Shown in pieces: positions 54,068 through 63,975 of a DNA stretch of 64,000 bases. Within the stretch, counting starts at the first letter, position 1. Each line of letters starts with the position of its first letter. The translations under genes were made by a program, and so were the position numbers. The DNA is taken from NCBI RefSeq assembly GCF_018130765.1, contig NZ_JAFCJZ010000009.1, positions 62,001-126,000 of the forward strand, given 5' to 3'. This stretch comes from Bradyrhizobium iriomotense. GTDB taxonomy: Bacteria; Pseudomonadota; Alphaproteobacteria; Rhizobiales; Xanthobacteraceae. A model generated the notes under the pieces. The model was given only the letters and a program-made list of their open reading frames with translations, made no database searches and had not been told where the DNA came from.

Positions 54068-54385
54068 ATGGTCTCCCGCGCGCGCCTGAAATCGATCCTG
54101 ACCGGTCTCGCCCTCTATGCGATGGCGGCCGCCATCGTCGGCTATTTCGGCGTCAACGCCTATACCGGCAAATATGGCCTCAACGCCCGTCAGGAACTCG
54201 ACCAGGAGATCATCGCGCTGACGAGCGAGCTGGCGCAGCTCAAGCGCGAGCGTGCCCGGAGCGAGCAGCGCGTCTCGTTGCTGCGCACCTCGAGGATCGA
54301 TCCCGACATGCTGGACGAGCGGGCCCGGTTCCAGCTCGACTACGTCAATCCGCATGATCTCGTTCGGATGATCCCGCAGAACTAG
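54068..54385 (+). CDS. Septum formation initiator (FtsB/DivIC-like) protein
   Basis: A 105-residue divisome protein. An N-terminal TM helix (about 12-30) is followed by a coiled coil (about 40-78) rich in Leu, Glu and Arg (ELDQEIIALTSELAQLKRER), then the conserved end RTSRIDPDMLDERARFQLDYV. This is the FtsB/DivIC pattern. In many alphaproteobacteria it lies between eno and pdhA, and that is so here although several extra genes have come between. Start ATG 54068. Confidence 0.9.
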   Translation: MVSRARLKSILTGLALYAMAAAIVGYFGVNAYTGKYGLNARQELDQEIIALTSELAQLKRERARSEQRVSLLRTSRIDPDMLDERARFQLDYVNPHDLVRMIPQN

Positions 54386-54465
54386 CACTTTCGCGCGATT
54401 CGAAAGCCGTATCGAAAGCCGTCGCCGAGCCCTGCGGACGCCGTGTCAGTCGCAACCGGAAGTCG

Positions 54466-54492
54466 CAAGGCGATAGTCGGTTTGTCGCCTTG
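54466..54492. promoter_or_regulatory. Inverted repeat upstream of AcoR-like gene
   Basis: CAAGGCGA (54466-54473) and TCGCCTTG (54485-54492) are perfect inverted copies with an 11-base loop. It lies about 110 bases upstream of the AcoR-like regulator start, where an operator or a terminator of the FtsB gene would be expected. Confidence 0.35.
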
Positions 54493-54602
54493 ACGGAGCT
54501 GCACCGGCGGGGGCATGGCTGGTTCGACGCGCGGCCTCCAGGATTGACGGAGATCAATAAGGCCCCGCCGGCACGTCTTAAGAATGCCACCCGGAGGAAA
54601 CG

Positions 54603-55577
54603 GTGATGAATGGGCAAGCCCCCCAGCATCACGCGGCCCGTGTCGAGGCCGCCATTGCATCAGGCCAGGCGGCTCGTTCCGCGCTCGTGGCCTCCTGGCG
54701 CCGTTCGTCCCGATTGCATCATCTCGACCCCTCCGGCCGCGGCCTGCCGAAACGGCTGACGGAGGCGGAACTGCGCGAGGCACGCGAGCGCATCGCGCCG
54801 CTGCTGGCCGCCGCGCGAGGCGCCATGGACCGGCTCTATCAGGCGGTGGGCGCGGCGGGCTGCTGTGTGCTGCTCGCCGACGGCGAGGGGGTGCCGGTCG
54901 ACCGTCGCGGCACGCCCGCGGACGATGCGACGTTCCAGTCCTGGGGTCTGTGGACCGGCGCGCTCTGGAGCGAGGAGCACGAGGGCACCAACGGCATCGG
55001 CACCTGCGTCGTCGAGCAGCGGCCGCTGACCATCGATCGCGACCAGCACTTCTTCACCCGCAACACGCTTCTGAGCTGCACCGCGGTTCCGATCTACGAC
55101 CACGAGGCGGCCTTTGCCGGCGTGCTCGACGTCTCCTCCTGCCGCGCCGACCGCACCGATGCGTTTTCCAGTCTGATCGCACTGGCGGCGAGCGAGGCGG
55201 CCAAACGCATCGAGGCCGACATGTTCCGCCGCGCCTTCGCCCATGCCCGCATCGTGCTGACGCCGGCCGCGGATGGTCAGTGCGGCGGCCTCGTGGCCGT
55301 CGATGCGGACGATCTCGTGATCGGTGCGACCCGCTCCGCCCGGGTGGGGCTCGGCATTGGACTTGGGGTCGCGCCCGGCCGCCCGTTGCGGCCAGTGCCC
55401 GCGGCCGATCTGCTCGGTGGCGATATCGCGCATGAGCAACTTGCCAGCGGCCAGCGCGCGGTGCTGCAGCGGGCGCTGCTCCGCGCGGGCGGCAATGTTT
55501 CCGCGGCCGCCAAGGCCCTCGGCGTCAGCCGCGCCACGCTGCACCGGAAGCTCAAGCGCTTCGAGCTGAGCCACTGA
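54603..55577 (+). CDS. AcoR-like regulator lacking the AAA+ domain
   Basis: A 324-residue transcription regulator. An N-terminal helical segment (VASWRRSSRLHHLDP) and GAF-type sensor (about 60-225, with GLWTGALWSEEHEGTNGIGTC, the pattern of AcoR) are followed by a linker and a Fis-type helix-turn-helix at the end (about 285-322, RALLRAGGNVSAAAKALGVS). AcoR and related acetoin/alcohol regulators normally have a sigma-54-activating AAA+ domain between these, which is missing here. It is likely to work as a simple DNA-binding factor. It lies just upstream of the aldehyde dehydrogenase, its probable target. Confidence 0.85.
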   Translation: MMNGQAPQHHAARVEAAIASGQAARSALVASWRRSSRLHHLDPSGRGLPKRLTEAELREARERIAPLLAAARGAMDRLYQAVGAAGCCVLLADGEGVPVDRRGTPADDATFQSWGLWTGALWSEEHEGTNGIGTCVVEQRPLTIDRDQHFFTRNTLLSCTAVPIYDHEAAFAGVLDVSSCRADRTDAFSSLIALAASEAAKRIEADMFRRAFAHARIVLTPAADGQCGGLVAVDADDLVIGATRSARVGLGIGLGVAPGRPLRPVPAADLLGGDIAHEQLASGQRAVLQRALLRAGGNVSAAAKALGVSRATLHRKLKRFELSH

Positions 55578-55889
55578 GCCGCTGTTTCCTCTACCGTCAT
55601 CGCGAGCCAACGGGTCTGCGCGAAGCGCGGCCCGATGACAGGCTCCGCGAAGCAATCCAGAGTCCCTCCGCGGCCGCAGCCTGGATTGCTTCGCTGCGCT
55701 CGCAATGACGGCGTGGAAGCAGGGGCGCTCCATCTCGCGCTTGCCTCGCCCACGACTGTCGCAGAACTGCGACAGGTCCGCGCCGCCATCGCTCCCGACC
55801 GGGCTGACAGAAAACACCTCCCGCATCATCGTCTGCGCAAGTCGTGAACACACGGCGACAAGCGCAAACACCAACATCGGGAGTGATCA
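55578..55889. repeat. Intergenic region with palindromic repeat
   Basis: The 312-base gap between the AcoR-like gene and the aldehyde dehydrogenase contains a palindromic repeat at 55595-55710. Outer arms are CGTCATCGCGAG and CTCGCAATGACG; inner arms are GAAGCAATCCAG (55649-55660) and CTGGATTGCTTC (55681-55692). Very similar elements are frequent between Bradyrhizobium genes. The last 180 bases hold the dehydrogenase promoter, with no clearly recognisable box; no sigma-54 element was found. Confidence 0.75.
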
Positions 55890-57407
55890 ATGAACAAGGT
55901 GGAATTCCTCGGCGTCACCCAGAATCCGTTCGCCGAACGCTATGACAATTTCATCGGTGGCAAGTTCGTCCCGCCGGCTGCCGGCAAGTATTTCGATAAT
56001 GCCTCGCCGGTGAACGGCCAGGTCGTCTGCAAGATCGCGCGCTCCGACGCGCAGGACGTCGAGGCCGCCCTCGACGCGGCGCATGCCGCCAAGGGCGCCT
56101 GGGGCCGTGCCAGCGTCGCTGAGCGTGCCGCGGTCCTGAACAAGATCGCCGACCGCATGGAAGAGAATCTCGAGCGCCTCGCAATTGCCGAGACCTGGGA
56201 CAACGGCAAGCCGATCCGCGAGACCCGCGCCGCCGACCTGCCGCTCGCGATCGACCATTTCCGCTATTTCGCCGGCGTGGTGCGCGCCCAGGAAGGCTCG
56301 ATCGGCGAGATCGATCACGACACCATCGCCTATCATTTCCATGAGCCGCTCGGCGTGGTCGGCCAGATCATTCCCTGGAACTTCCCGCTGCTGATGGCCT
56401 GCTGGAAGCTTGCGCCCGCGCTCGTCGCCGGCAATTGCGTGGTGCTTAAGCCCGCCGAGCAGACCCCGGCCTCGATCATGGTCTGGGCCGAGATCATCGC
56501 CGACCTGCTGCCGCCGGGCGTGCTCAACATCGTCAACGGCTTCGGCCTCGAGGCCGGCAAGCCGCTGGCGTCCAGTCCGCGCATTGCCAAGATCGCCTTC
56601 ACCGGCGAGACCTCGACGGGCCGGCTGATCATGCAATATGCCAGCCAGAACCTCATCCCGGTCACGCTGGAGCTCGGCGGCAAGTCGCCCAACATCTTCT
56701 TCAAGGACGTCACCGCCGAGGACGACGACTTCTTCGATAAGGCGATCGAGGGCTTCGTCATGTTCGCGCTGAACCAGGGCGAGGTCTGCACCTGTCCGAG
56801 CCGGGCGCTGGTCCACGCCGACATCTACGACCGCTTCATGGAGCGGGCGCTGAAGCGCGTCGCCGCGATCAAGCAGGGCGATCCGCGCGTGGCCGACACC
56901 ATGATCGGCGCGCAGGCCTCGAGCGAGCAGCTGGCAAAGATCCTCTCCTATATCGACATCGGCAAGCAGGAAGGAGCCAAGGTGCTGGCCGGCGGCGGCC
57001 GTGCCGAACTCGGCGGCGATCTCGCCAAGGGCTTCTATGTCCAGCCGACGGTGTTCGAGGGCCACAACAAGATGCGCATCTTCCAGGAGGAGATCTTCGG
57101 CCCGGTCGTCTCGGTCACGACCTTCAAGACCGATGACGAAGCGCTCGCGATCGCCAACGACACGCTCTATGGCCTCGGGGCCGGCGTCTGGAGCCGCGAT
57201 GCCAACCGCTGCTACCGCTTCGGCCGGGCGATCCAGGCCGGCCGGGTCTGGACCAATTGCTACCATGCCTATCCCGCGCATGCGGCCTTCGGCGGCTACA
57301 AGCAGTCGGGTGTCGGTCGCGAGACCCACAAGATGATGCTCGATCACTACCAGCAGACCAAGAATCTCCTGGTCAGCTACAGCCCGAAGAAGCTCGGCTT
57401 CTTCTGA
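55890..57407 (+). CDS. NAD-dependent aldehyde dehydrogenase (AcoD/ExaC-like)
   Basis: A 505-residue aldehyde dehydrogenase. It shows WNFPLLMACWKLAPALVAGN, FTGETSTGRLIMQYA, the catalytic Glu in LELGGKSPNIFF and the catalytic Cys in NQGEVCTCPSRAL, with GGYKQSGVGRETHK near the end. It probably oxidises acetaldehyde or similar aldehydes with NAD. The AcoR-like gene upstream matches the AcoR-AcoD/ExaC pairing seen in alcohol and acetoin catabolism. A hairpin follows the stop. Confidence 0.93.
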   Translation: MNKVEFLGVTQNPFAERYDNFIGGKFVPPAAGKYFDNASPVNGQVVCKIARSDAQDVEAALDAAHAAKGAWGRASVAERAAVLNKIADRMEENLERLAIAETWDNGKPIRETRAADLPLAIDHFRYFAGVVRAQEGSIGEIDHDTIAYHFHEPLGVVGQIIPWNFPLLMACWKLAPALVAGNCVVLKPAEQTPASIMVWAEIIADLLPPGVLNIVNGFGLEAGKPLASSPRIAKIAFTGETSTGRLIMQYASQNLIPVTLELGGKSPNIFFKDVTAEDDDFFDKAIEGFVMFALNQGEVCTCPSRALVHADIYDRFMERALKRVAAIKQGDPRVADTMIGAQASSEQLAKILSYIDIGKQEGAKVLAGGGRAELGGDLAKGFYVQPTVFEGHNKMRIFQEEIFGPVVSVTTFKTDDEALAIANDTLYGLGAGVWSRDANRCYRFGRAIQAGRVWTNCYHAYPAHAAFGGYKQSGVGRETHKMMLDHYQQTKNLLVSYSPKKLGFF

Positions 57408-57431
57408 TCGGCAAGATCTGATCGGCGGAGA

Positions 57432-57456
57432 GGGCGGCGCCGTTTCGGCGTCGCCC
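57432..57456 (+). terminator. Hairpin downstream of aldehyde dehydrogenase
   Basis: GGGCGGCGCCG (57432-57442) pairs with CGGCGTCGCCC (57446-57456) over 11 positions including one G-T pair, with a 3-base loop. It begins 24 bases after the stop. No T-run follows. Confidence 0.55.
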
Positions 57457-57686
57457 GTTCCAAATGTCGGGACTTGGTTGACCGGGCGTTTCTTGACGCG
57501 GCCACGAATCTGCGCGTGCCGTCCCCCGGCAGCGATTTGTTGCCCGATCGGCGCCAAACATTTTGCAATATTACGATCACGTTGCAGTGCGGCATAATGA
57601 AAGTCGTGGCATGCCGCCGCGGTGCTTTCCAAGGGCGTTTGACTTGGGTTAGAGAGGGCTAAAGTTTTCTCTGACCCGGAATTCCC

Positions 57687-58709
57687 ATGGCCGCACCCAA
57701 GAAAGCCGCCGCAGGCGCTGCACAGGACAAAACCGACGGCGGTTCGCCCCCGGAATTCACGAGGGAGCAGGAGCTCACCGCGCTTCGCGAGATGCTCCTG
57801 ATCCGGCGGTTCGAGGAAAAGGCCGGCCAGCTCTACGGCATGGGCGCGATCGGCGGCTTCTGCCACCTCTATATCGGCCAGGAGGCCGTGGTGGTCGGCA
57901 TGCAGATGGCCCTGAAAGAGGGCGATCAGGTCATCACCGGCTATCGCGATCACGGCCATATGCTTGCCACCGGCATGGACGCCAACGGCGTCATGGCCGA
58001 GCTCACGGGACGCCGCGGCGGCTATTCCAAGGGCAAGGGCGGCTCCATGCACATGTTCAGCAAGGAGAAGCACTTCTACGGCGGCCACGGCATCGTCGGC
58101 GCGCAGGTTTCGCTTGGCACGGGTCTGGCCTTCGCCAATCACTATCGCGGCAACGGCAATGTCAGCGTCACCTATTTCGGTGACGGCGCGGCCAACCAGG
58201 GCCAGGTCTATGAGAGCTTCAACATGGCGGAGCTCTGGAAGCTGCCGGTGATCTACGTCATCGAGAACAATCGCTACGCCATGGGCACCGCGGTCTCGCG
58301 CGCCTCGGCCCAGCAGGATTTCTCCAAGCGCGGCGTGTCCTTCAACATCCCCGGCAAGCAGGTCGACGGCATGGACGTCCGCGCCGTCAAGGCGGCGGGC
58401 GAAGAGGCGGCGGCCTGGTGCCGCGCCGGCAAGGGCCCCTTCATCCTGGAGATGCAGACCTACCGCTATCGCGGCCATTCGATGTCCGACCCCGCAAAAT
58501 ATCGCACGCGCGAGGAGGTCGAGAAGGTCCGCCACGACCAGGATCCGATCGAGCAGGTGCGCAATCGCCTGCTGGCGGCCAAGGTGAGCGAGGCCGATCT
58601 GAAGGCGATCGACGCCGAGGTGCGCGACATCGTCAACGCGTCCGCCGACTTTGCCCAGCATGATCCCGAGCCGGATGCCGCCGAGCTCTGGACCGACGTT
58701 TACCGCTGA
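57687..58709 (+). CDS. pdhA: Pyruvate dehydrogenase E1 component, alpha subunit
   Basis: Decarboxylates pyruvate with thiamine diphosphate as part of the PDH complex. The 340-residue product has RRFEEKAGQLYGMG, the ThDP-binding motif GDGAANQGQVYESFN ending in ENNRYAMGT, and the YRYRGHSMSDPAKYRTREE loop with the phosphorylation-type Ser of mitochondrial-like E1 alpha. N-terminal Ala/Lys-rich extension of about 30 residues. First gene of the pdh operon; pdhB follows 29 bases on. Confidence 0.96.
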   Translation: MAAPKKAAAGAAQDKTDGGSPPEFTREQELTALREMLLIRRFEEKAGQLYGMGAIGGFCHLYIGQEAVVVGMQMALKEGDQVITGYRDHGHMLATGMDANGVMAELTGRRGGYSKGKGGSMHMFSKEKHFYGGHGIVGAQVSLGTGLAFANHYRGNGNVSVTYFGDGAANQGQVYESFNMAELWKLPVIYVIENNRYAMGTAVSRASAQQDFSKRGVSFNIPGKQVDGMDVRAVKAAGEEAAAWCRAGKGPFILEMQTYRYRGHSMSDPAKYRTREEVEKVRHDQDPIEQVRNRLLAAKVSEADLKAIDAEVRDIVNASADFAQHDPEPDAAELWTDVYR

Positions 58710-58738
58710 ACGCGCGCAAGCTTTCTTTTGGAGTCGAT

Positions 58739-60121
<1,383 letters not shown>

Positions 60122-60124
60122 ACC

Positions 60125-60427
60125 ATGGCGGGCCCCAAGGAGCAGCCTCTGCCGCCCGACGTCATGACCCGCGACGACGCGGTCGAGATCCTGCGCGTGT
60201 TCGTGCTGGATGGCGGGCTGTCGATGGCGTTCCAGCGCGCCTTCGAGGAACCCGACATGTGGGGCCTGCTGCTCGTCGATCTCGCCCGCCACGCCGCGCG
60301 CGCCTATGCGCGCGAGAGCGAATATACCGAGGAGGACGCGCTGAACCGGATCCTCGACATGTTCCAGGCCGAGATCGAGCGTCCCACGGACACCGGCACC
60401 ACGACGCCGCGCGGGAAGGGACACTGA
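60125..60427 (+). CDS. DUF5076 protein within the pdh operon
   Basis: A 100-residue protein of unknown function starting MAGPKEQPLPPDVMTRDDAVE and containing LRVFVLDGGLSMAFQRAFEEP and a conserved ALNRILDMFQAEIERPTD stretch. Its placement between pdhB and pdhC in Bradyrhizobium-like genomes suggests a link to the PDH complex or its regulation. The next gene starts three bases after it. Confidence 0.8.
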   Translation: MAGPKEQPLPPDVMTRDDAVEILRVFVLDGGLSMAFQRAFEEPDMWGLLLVDLARHAARAYARESEYTEEDALNRILDMFQAEIERPTDTGTTTPRGKGH

Positions 60428-60429
60428 AA

Positions 60430-60882
60430 GTGGCGATCGAATCCTATCACTTCGATTTCATGCTGGAGGCGATCCGCGAGGCGGAAACCTCGATCGCGCA
60501 GGGCGGCCTGCCGATCGGCGCCGTGCTGACGCGCGACAACAAGATCATCGCCCGCGGCCACAACAACCGCGTGCAGGAGAACAATGTCATCCTGCACGGC
60601 GAGATGAGCTGCCTGCGCGAGGCCGGCGCGATCACGTTCCACGACACCGTCATGTACACCACGCTGTCGCCTTGCTCGATGTGCGCCGGCGCGCTCGCGC
60701 TGTTCAAGGTCAAGCTGGTGGTGATCGGGGAGTCCGTCACCTTCCCGGGCTCCAAGGACATCCTCGACAAGTTCGGCATCTCCTGGATCGATCTTGCCGA
60801 CGACCGCTCCATCACCATGATGAAGAATTGGCGTTCCATCCCTGCCAATGAGCGCCTGTGGCAGGGCGACATCGGCAACTAA
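60430..60882 (+). CDS. Nucleoside/cytosine deaminase-like protein
   Basis: A 150-residue cytidine-deaminase-fold protein starting at a GTG (MAIESYHFDFMLEAIREAET). The zinc site is complete: the His and catalytic Glu in ILHGEMSCL and the two Cys in SPCSMCAGAL. The C-terminal half (KDILDKFGISWIDLADD) resembles cytosine deaminase of fungal type. It deaminates a pyrimidine or purine base or nucleoside. It lies between DUF5076 and pdhC, on the same transcript. Confidence 0.88.
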   Translation: MAIESYHFDFMLEAIREAETSIAQGGLPIGAVLTRDNKIIARGHNNRVQENNVILHGEMSCLREAGAITFHDTVMYTTLSPCSMCAGALALFKVKLVVIGESVTFPGSKDILDKFGISWIDLADDRSITMMKNWRSIPANERLWQGDIGN

Positions 60883-60944
60883 ACCTGGTCAGTTCGTCTC
60901 CGCTGTCGGAGACGACGTTTTGCAAAGTTCTTCTTGAGGTCAGC

Positions 60945-62294
60945 ATGCCCATCAACATCCTGATGCCCGCTCTCTCGCCGACGATGGAGAAGGGCAACCT
61001 CGCCAAATGGCTGAAGAAGGAAGGCGACAAGGTCAAATCCGGCGACGTCATCGCCGAGATCGAGACCGACAAGGCGACCATGGAGGTCGAAGCCATCGAC
61101 GAGGGCACGATCGCCAAGATCCTGGTGCCCGAGGGCACGCAGGATGTCCCGGTCAACGACGTGATCGCCGTGCTCGCCGGCGAGGGCGAGGACGTGAAGG
61201 CCGCTGGTAGCGCCAAGCCCAGCGCTTCGGCCGCGCCTCCGAAAGCTGCTGAAGCTCCCGCTGCTGCGCCGGCTCCCGCACCTGCGCCGGCCGCGCCCAA
61301 GGCGGCACCGCCCGCCGCCGCACCTGCGCCGCAGGCAGCACCTGCCGCGCAGAGCAACGGCCATGGCGGCCGCGTGTTCTCATCGCCGCTGGCGCGTCGT
61401 CTGGCCAAGGATGCCGGCATCGACGTGTCGATGGTCACGGGCACCGGCCCGCACGGCCGCGTGGTGGCTCGCGACGTCGAGCAGGCCAAGTCCGGCAAGG
61501 GCCTCAAGGCGCCCGCCGCGGCGCCGTCAGGTGCGCCCGCGATCGCGCCGACCATGTCGGACAAGCAGATCCTGTCGCTGTTCGAGCCGGGCTCCTACGA
61601 CATCGTCCCGCATGACGGTATGCGTCGCACCATCGCGCAGCGCCTGACCGCGTCGATCCAGAACGTCCCGCACTTCTACCTCACCATCGACTGCGACATC
61701 GGCAAGCTGCTCGCCGCGCGCGAGGAGATCAACGCCGCCGCGCCGAAGGACAAGGAGAAGAAGCCGCTCTACAAGATCTCGGTCAACGATTTCGTCATCA
61801 AGGCGATGGCGGTGGCGCTGCAGAAGATCCCGAACTGCAATGTCAGCTGGACCGAAAGCGGCATGGTCAAGCACCACCATTCCGACGTCGGCGTTGCCGT
61901 GGCGATGCCGGGCGGCCTGATTACGCCGATCATCCGCAAGGCCGAGACCAAGACGCTCTCGACCATCTCCAACGAGATGAAGGACTTTGCCGCCCGCGCC
62001 CGCTCGCGCAAGCTGAAGCCCGAGGAGTACCAGGGCGGCACCACCGCCGTGTCCAACCTCGGCATGTACGGCATCAGCCACTTCACCGCGGTGATCAACC
62101 CGCCGCATGCGACGATCCTCGCGGTCGGCACCAGCGAGGAGCGTCCCGTGGTGCGCGGCGGCAAGATCGAGATCGCGCACATGATGAGCGTAACCTTGTC
62201 CTGCGATCACCGCGCCATCGACGGCGCGCTCGGCGCCGAGCTGATCGGTGCGTTCAAGCAGCTCATCGAAAACCCCGTCATGATGATGGTCTGA
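60945..62294 (+). CDS. pdhC: Pyruvate dehydrogenase E2 (dihydrolipoamide acetyltransferase)
   Basis: Transfers the acetyl group to CoA at the core of the complex. The 449-residue product has a lipoyl domain (1-80, Lys in ETDKATMEV), an Ala/Pro linker, a peripheral-subunit-binding domain (about 141-178, SSPLARRLAKDAGIDVSMV) and the acyltransferase core (about 215-449) with the catalytic DHRAIDGALGAEL. ATG 60945 starts MPINILMPALSPTME; GAGGT precedes it. Its lipoyl domain closely repeats that of pdhB. Confidence 0.96.
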   Translation: MPINILMPALSPTMEKGNLAKWLKKEGDKVKSGDVIAEIETDKATMEVEAIDEGTIAKILVPEGTQDVPVNDVIAVLAGEGEDVKAAGSAKPSASAAPPKAAEAPAAAPAPAPAPAAPKAAPPAAAPAPQAAPAAQSNGHGGRVFSSPLARRLAKDAGIDVSMVTGTGPHGRVVARDVEQAKSGKGLKAPAAAPSGAPAIAPTMSDKQILSLFEPGSYDIVPHDGMRRTIAQRLTASIQNVPHFYLTIDCDIGKLLAAREEINAAAPKDKEKKPLYKISVNDFVIKAMAVALQKIPNCNVSWTESGMVKHHHSDVGVAVAMPGGLITPIIRKAETKTLSTISNEMKDFAARARSRKLKPEEYQGGTTAVSNLGMYGISHFTAVINPPHATILAVGTSEERPVVRGGKIEIAHMMSVTLSCDHRAIDGALGAELIGAFKQLIENPVMMMV

Positions 62295-62302
62295 GATGGC
62301 GC

Positions 62303-62536
62303 ATGACGACGCGCTGGCCCTGGATCTCGATGCTGGTTTCGCTGATCCTTACGCTCAGCCCGCTCGGCCGCGAGATCATTGAGTCAGCCTTCTTTGCCGG
62401 CGAGGCGCTGTCGCGCAACATCTGGGCGCCGATCGCACTCACCATCTTCGCCATCATGGCGGCGGTCATTCTCATCGAATGGCTGATCAGAGCCTACATA
62501 TTCAAACGCCGCGCCCGCGGCGCAACGACCGCTTGA
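62303..62536 (+). CDS. Small two-helix membrane protein in the pdh operon
   Basis: A 77-residue protein starting MTTRWPWISMLVSLILTLSP with two hydrophobic helices (about 6-24 and 42-65) and a basic end (FKRRARGATTA). It lies eight bases after pdhC and 17 before the lpd start, so it is clearly co-transcribed. No family is recognised; it could help tether the complex at the membrane, but this is speculation. Confidence 0.7.
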   Translation: MTTRWPWISMLVSLILTLSPLGREIIESAFFAGEALSRNIWAPIALTIFAIMAAVILIEWLIRAYIFKRRARGATTA

Positions 62537-62553
62537 GTTGAATGGGAGCCGAC

Positions 62554-63975
62554 ATGGCCGATACATCCTTCGACATCATTATCATCGGCTCCGGTCCCGG
62601 CGGCTATGTCACCGCGATCCGCGCCGCCCAGCTCGGCTTCAAGGTTGCGATCGTCGAGAAATCCTATCTCGGCGGCATCTGCCTGAACTGGGGTTGCATT
62701 CCGACCAAGGCGCTGCTGCGCTCGGCCGAGATCTACCACTACATGCAGCACGCCAAGGATTACGGCCTGTCGGCGGAGAAGGTCTCGTTCGATCCGAAGG
62801 CCGTGGTGCAGCGCTCGCGCGGTGTCTCGAAGCGGCTCAACGACGGCGTCGGCTTCCTGATGAAGAAGAACAAGGTCAGCGTGATCTGGGGCGCAGCCTC
62901 GATTGACGCCCCCGGCAAGATCACCGTGAAGAAGTCCGACGTCGAGGGACCCAAGGGTACGCTGGGCGAGGGGACCTACCAGGCCAAGCACATCATCATC
63001 GCGACCGGCGCGCGCCCGCGCGTGCTGCCGGGTCTCGAGCCCGACAAGAAGCTGGTCTGGACCTATTTCGAGGCGATGGTGCCGGACCGGATTCCGAAGT
63101 CGCTGCTCGTCGTCGGCTCCGGCGCGATCGGCATCGAGTTCGCCTCGTTCTTCCACACCATGGGCTCGGACGTGACCGTGGTCGAGGTGCTGCCGCAGAT
63201 CCTCCCGGTCGAGGACGCCGAGATCGCGGGCCTTGCGCGCAAGCGCTTCGAGAAGATGGGCATGAAGATCATGTCCTCGACCAAGGTCACCAAGCTCGAC
63301 AAGAAGGCCGACAGCGTCGTCGCCACCATCGACGACGGCAAGGGCAAGCCTGTGACGACGGAGTTCGAGCGCGTGATCTCGGCGGTCGGCGTCGTCGGCA
63401 ACATCGAAAATCTCGGCCTGGAAAAGCTCGGGGTCAAGACCGACCGCGGCTGCATCGTCATCGACGGTTACGGCAAGACCAACGTGCCCGGCATCTACGC
63501 CATCGGCGACGTCTCCGGTCCCCCGATGCTGGCGCACAAGGCCGAGCATGAGGGTGTGATCTGCGTCGAGGCGATCAAGGGTCTGCATCCGCACGCCATG
63601 GACAAGAACATGATCCCGGGCTGCACCTACTGCCATCCGCAGGTCGCTTCCGTGGGCCTCACCGAAGCCAAGGCCAAGGAGAACGGCCGCGAGATCCGCG
63701 TCGGCCGCTTCCCCTTCGTCGGCAACGGCAAGGCGATCGCGCTCGGCGAGGACCAGGGCCTCGTCAAGGTGATCTTCGACAAGAAGACCGGCCAGCTCCT
63801 CGGCGCCCACATGGTCGGCGCGGAAGTGACCGAGCTGATCCAAGGTTACGTTGTCGCCATGAACCTGGAGACCACGGAAGAAGAGCTGATGCACACGGTC
63901 TTCCCGCATCCGACCCTGTCGGAGATGATGAAGGAAGCCGTGCTGGATGCGTATGGACGGGTGCTGAATATCTGA
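62554..63975 (+). CDS. lpdA: Dihydrolipoyl dehydrogenase
   Basis: Re-oxidises dihydrolipoamide using NAD+, as E3 of the PDH complex. The 473-residue product has the FAD motif IIIGSGPGGYVTAIRAAQLG, the redox disulfide in GGICLNWGCIPTKAL, the NAD motif VVGSGAIGIEFASF, YAIGDVSGPPMLAHKAEHEG and the catalytic His in TVFPHPTLSEMM. ATG 62554 is preferred because GGGAG stands five bases upstream. It ends the pdh operon; only 25 bases remain in the window. Confidence 0.97.
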   Translation: MADTSFDIIIIGSGPGGYVTAIRAAQLGFKVAIVEKSYLGGICLNWGCIPTKALLRSAEIYHYMQHAKDYGLSAEKVSFDPKAVVQRSRGVSKRLNDGVGFLMKKNKVSVIWGAASIDAPGKITVKKSDVEGPKGTLGEGTYQAKHIIIATGARPRVLPGLEPDKKLVWTYFEAMVPDRIPKSLLVVGSGAIGIEFASFFHTMGSDVTVVEVLPQILPVEDAEIAGLARKRFEKMGMKIMSSTKVTKLDKKADSVVATIDDGKGKPVTTEFERVISAVGVVGNIENLGLEKLGVKTDRGCIVIDGYGKTNVPGIYAIGDVSGPPMLAHKAEHEGVICVEAIKGLHPHAMDKNMIPGCTYCHPQVASVGLTEAKAKENGREIRVGRFPFVGNGKAIALGEDQGLVKVIFDKKTGQLLGAHMVGAEVTELIQGYVVAMNLETTEEELMHTVFPHPTLSEMMKEAVLDAYGRVLNI

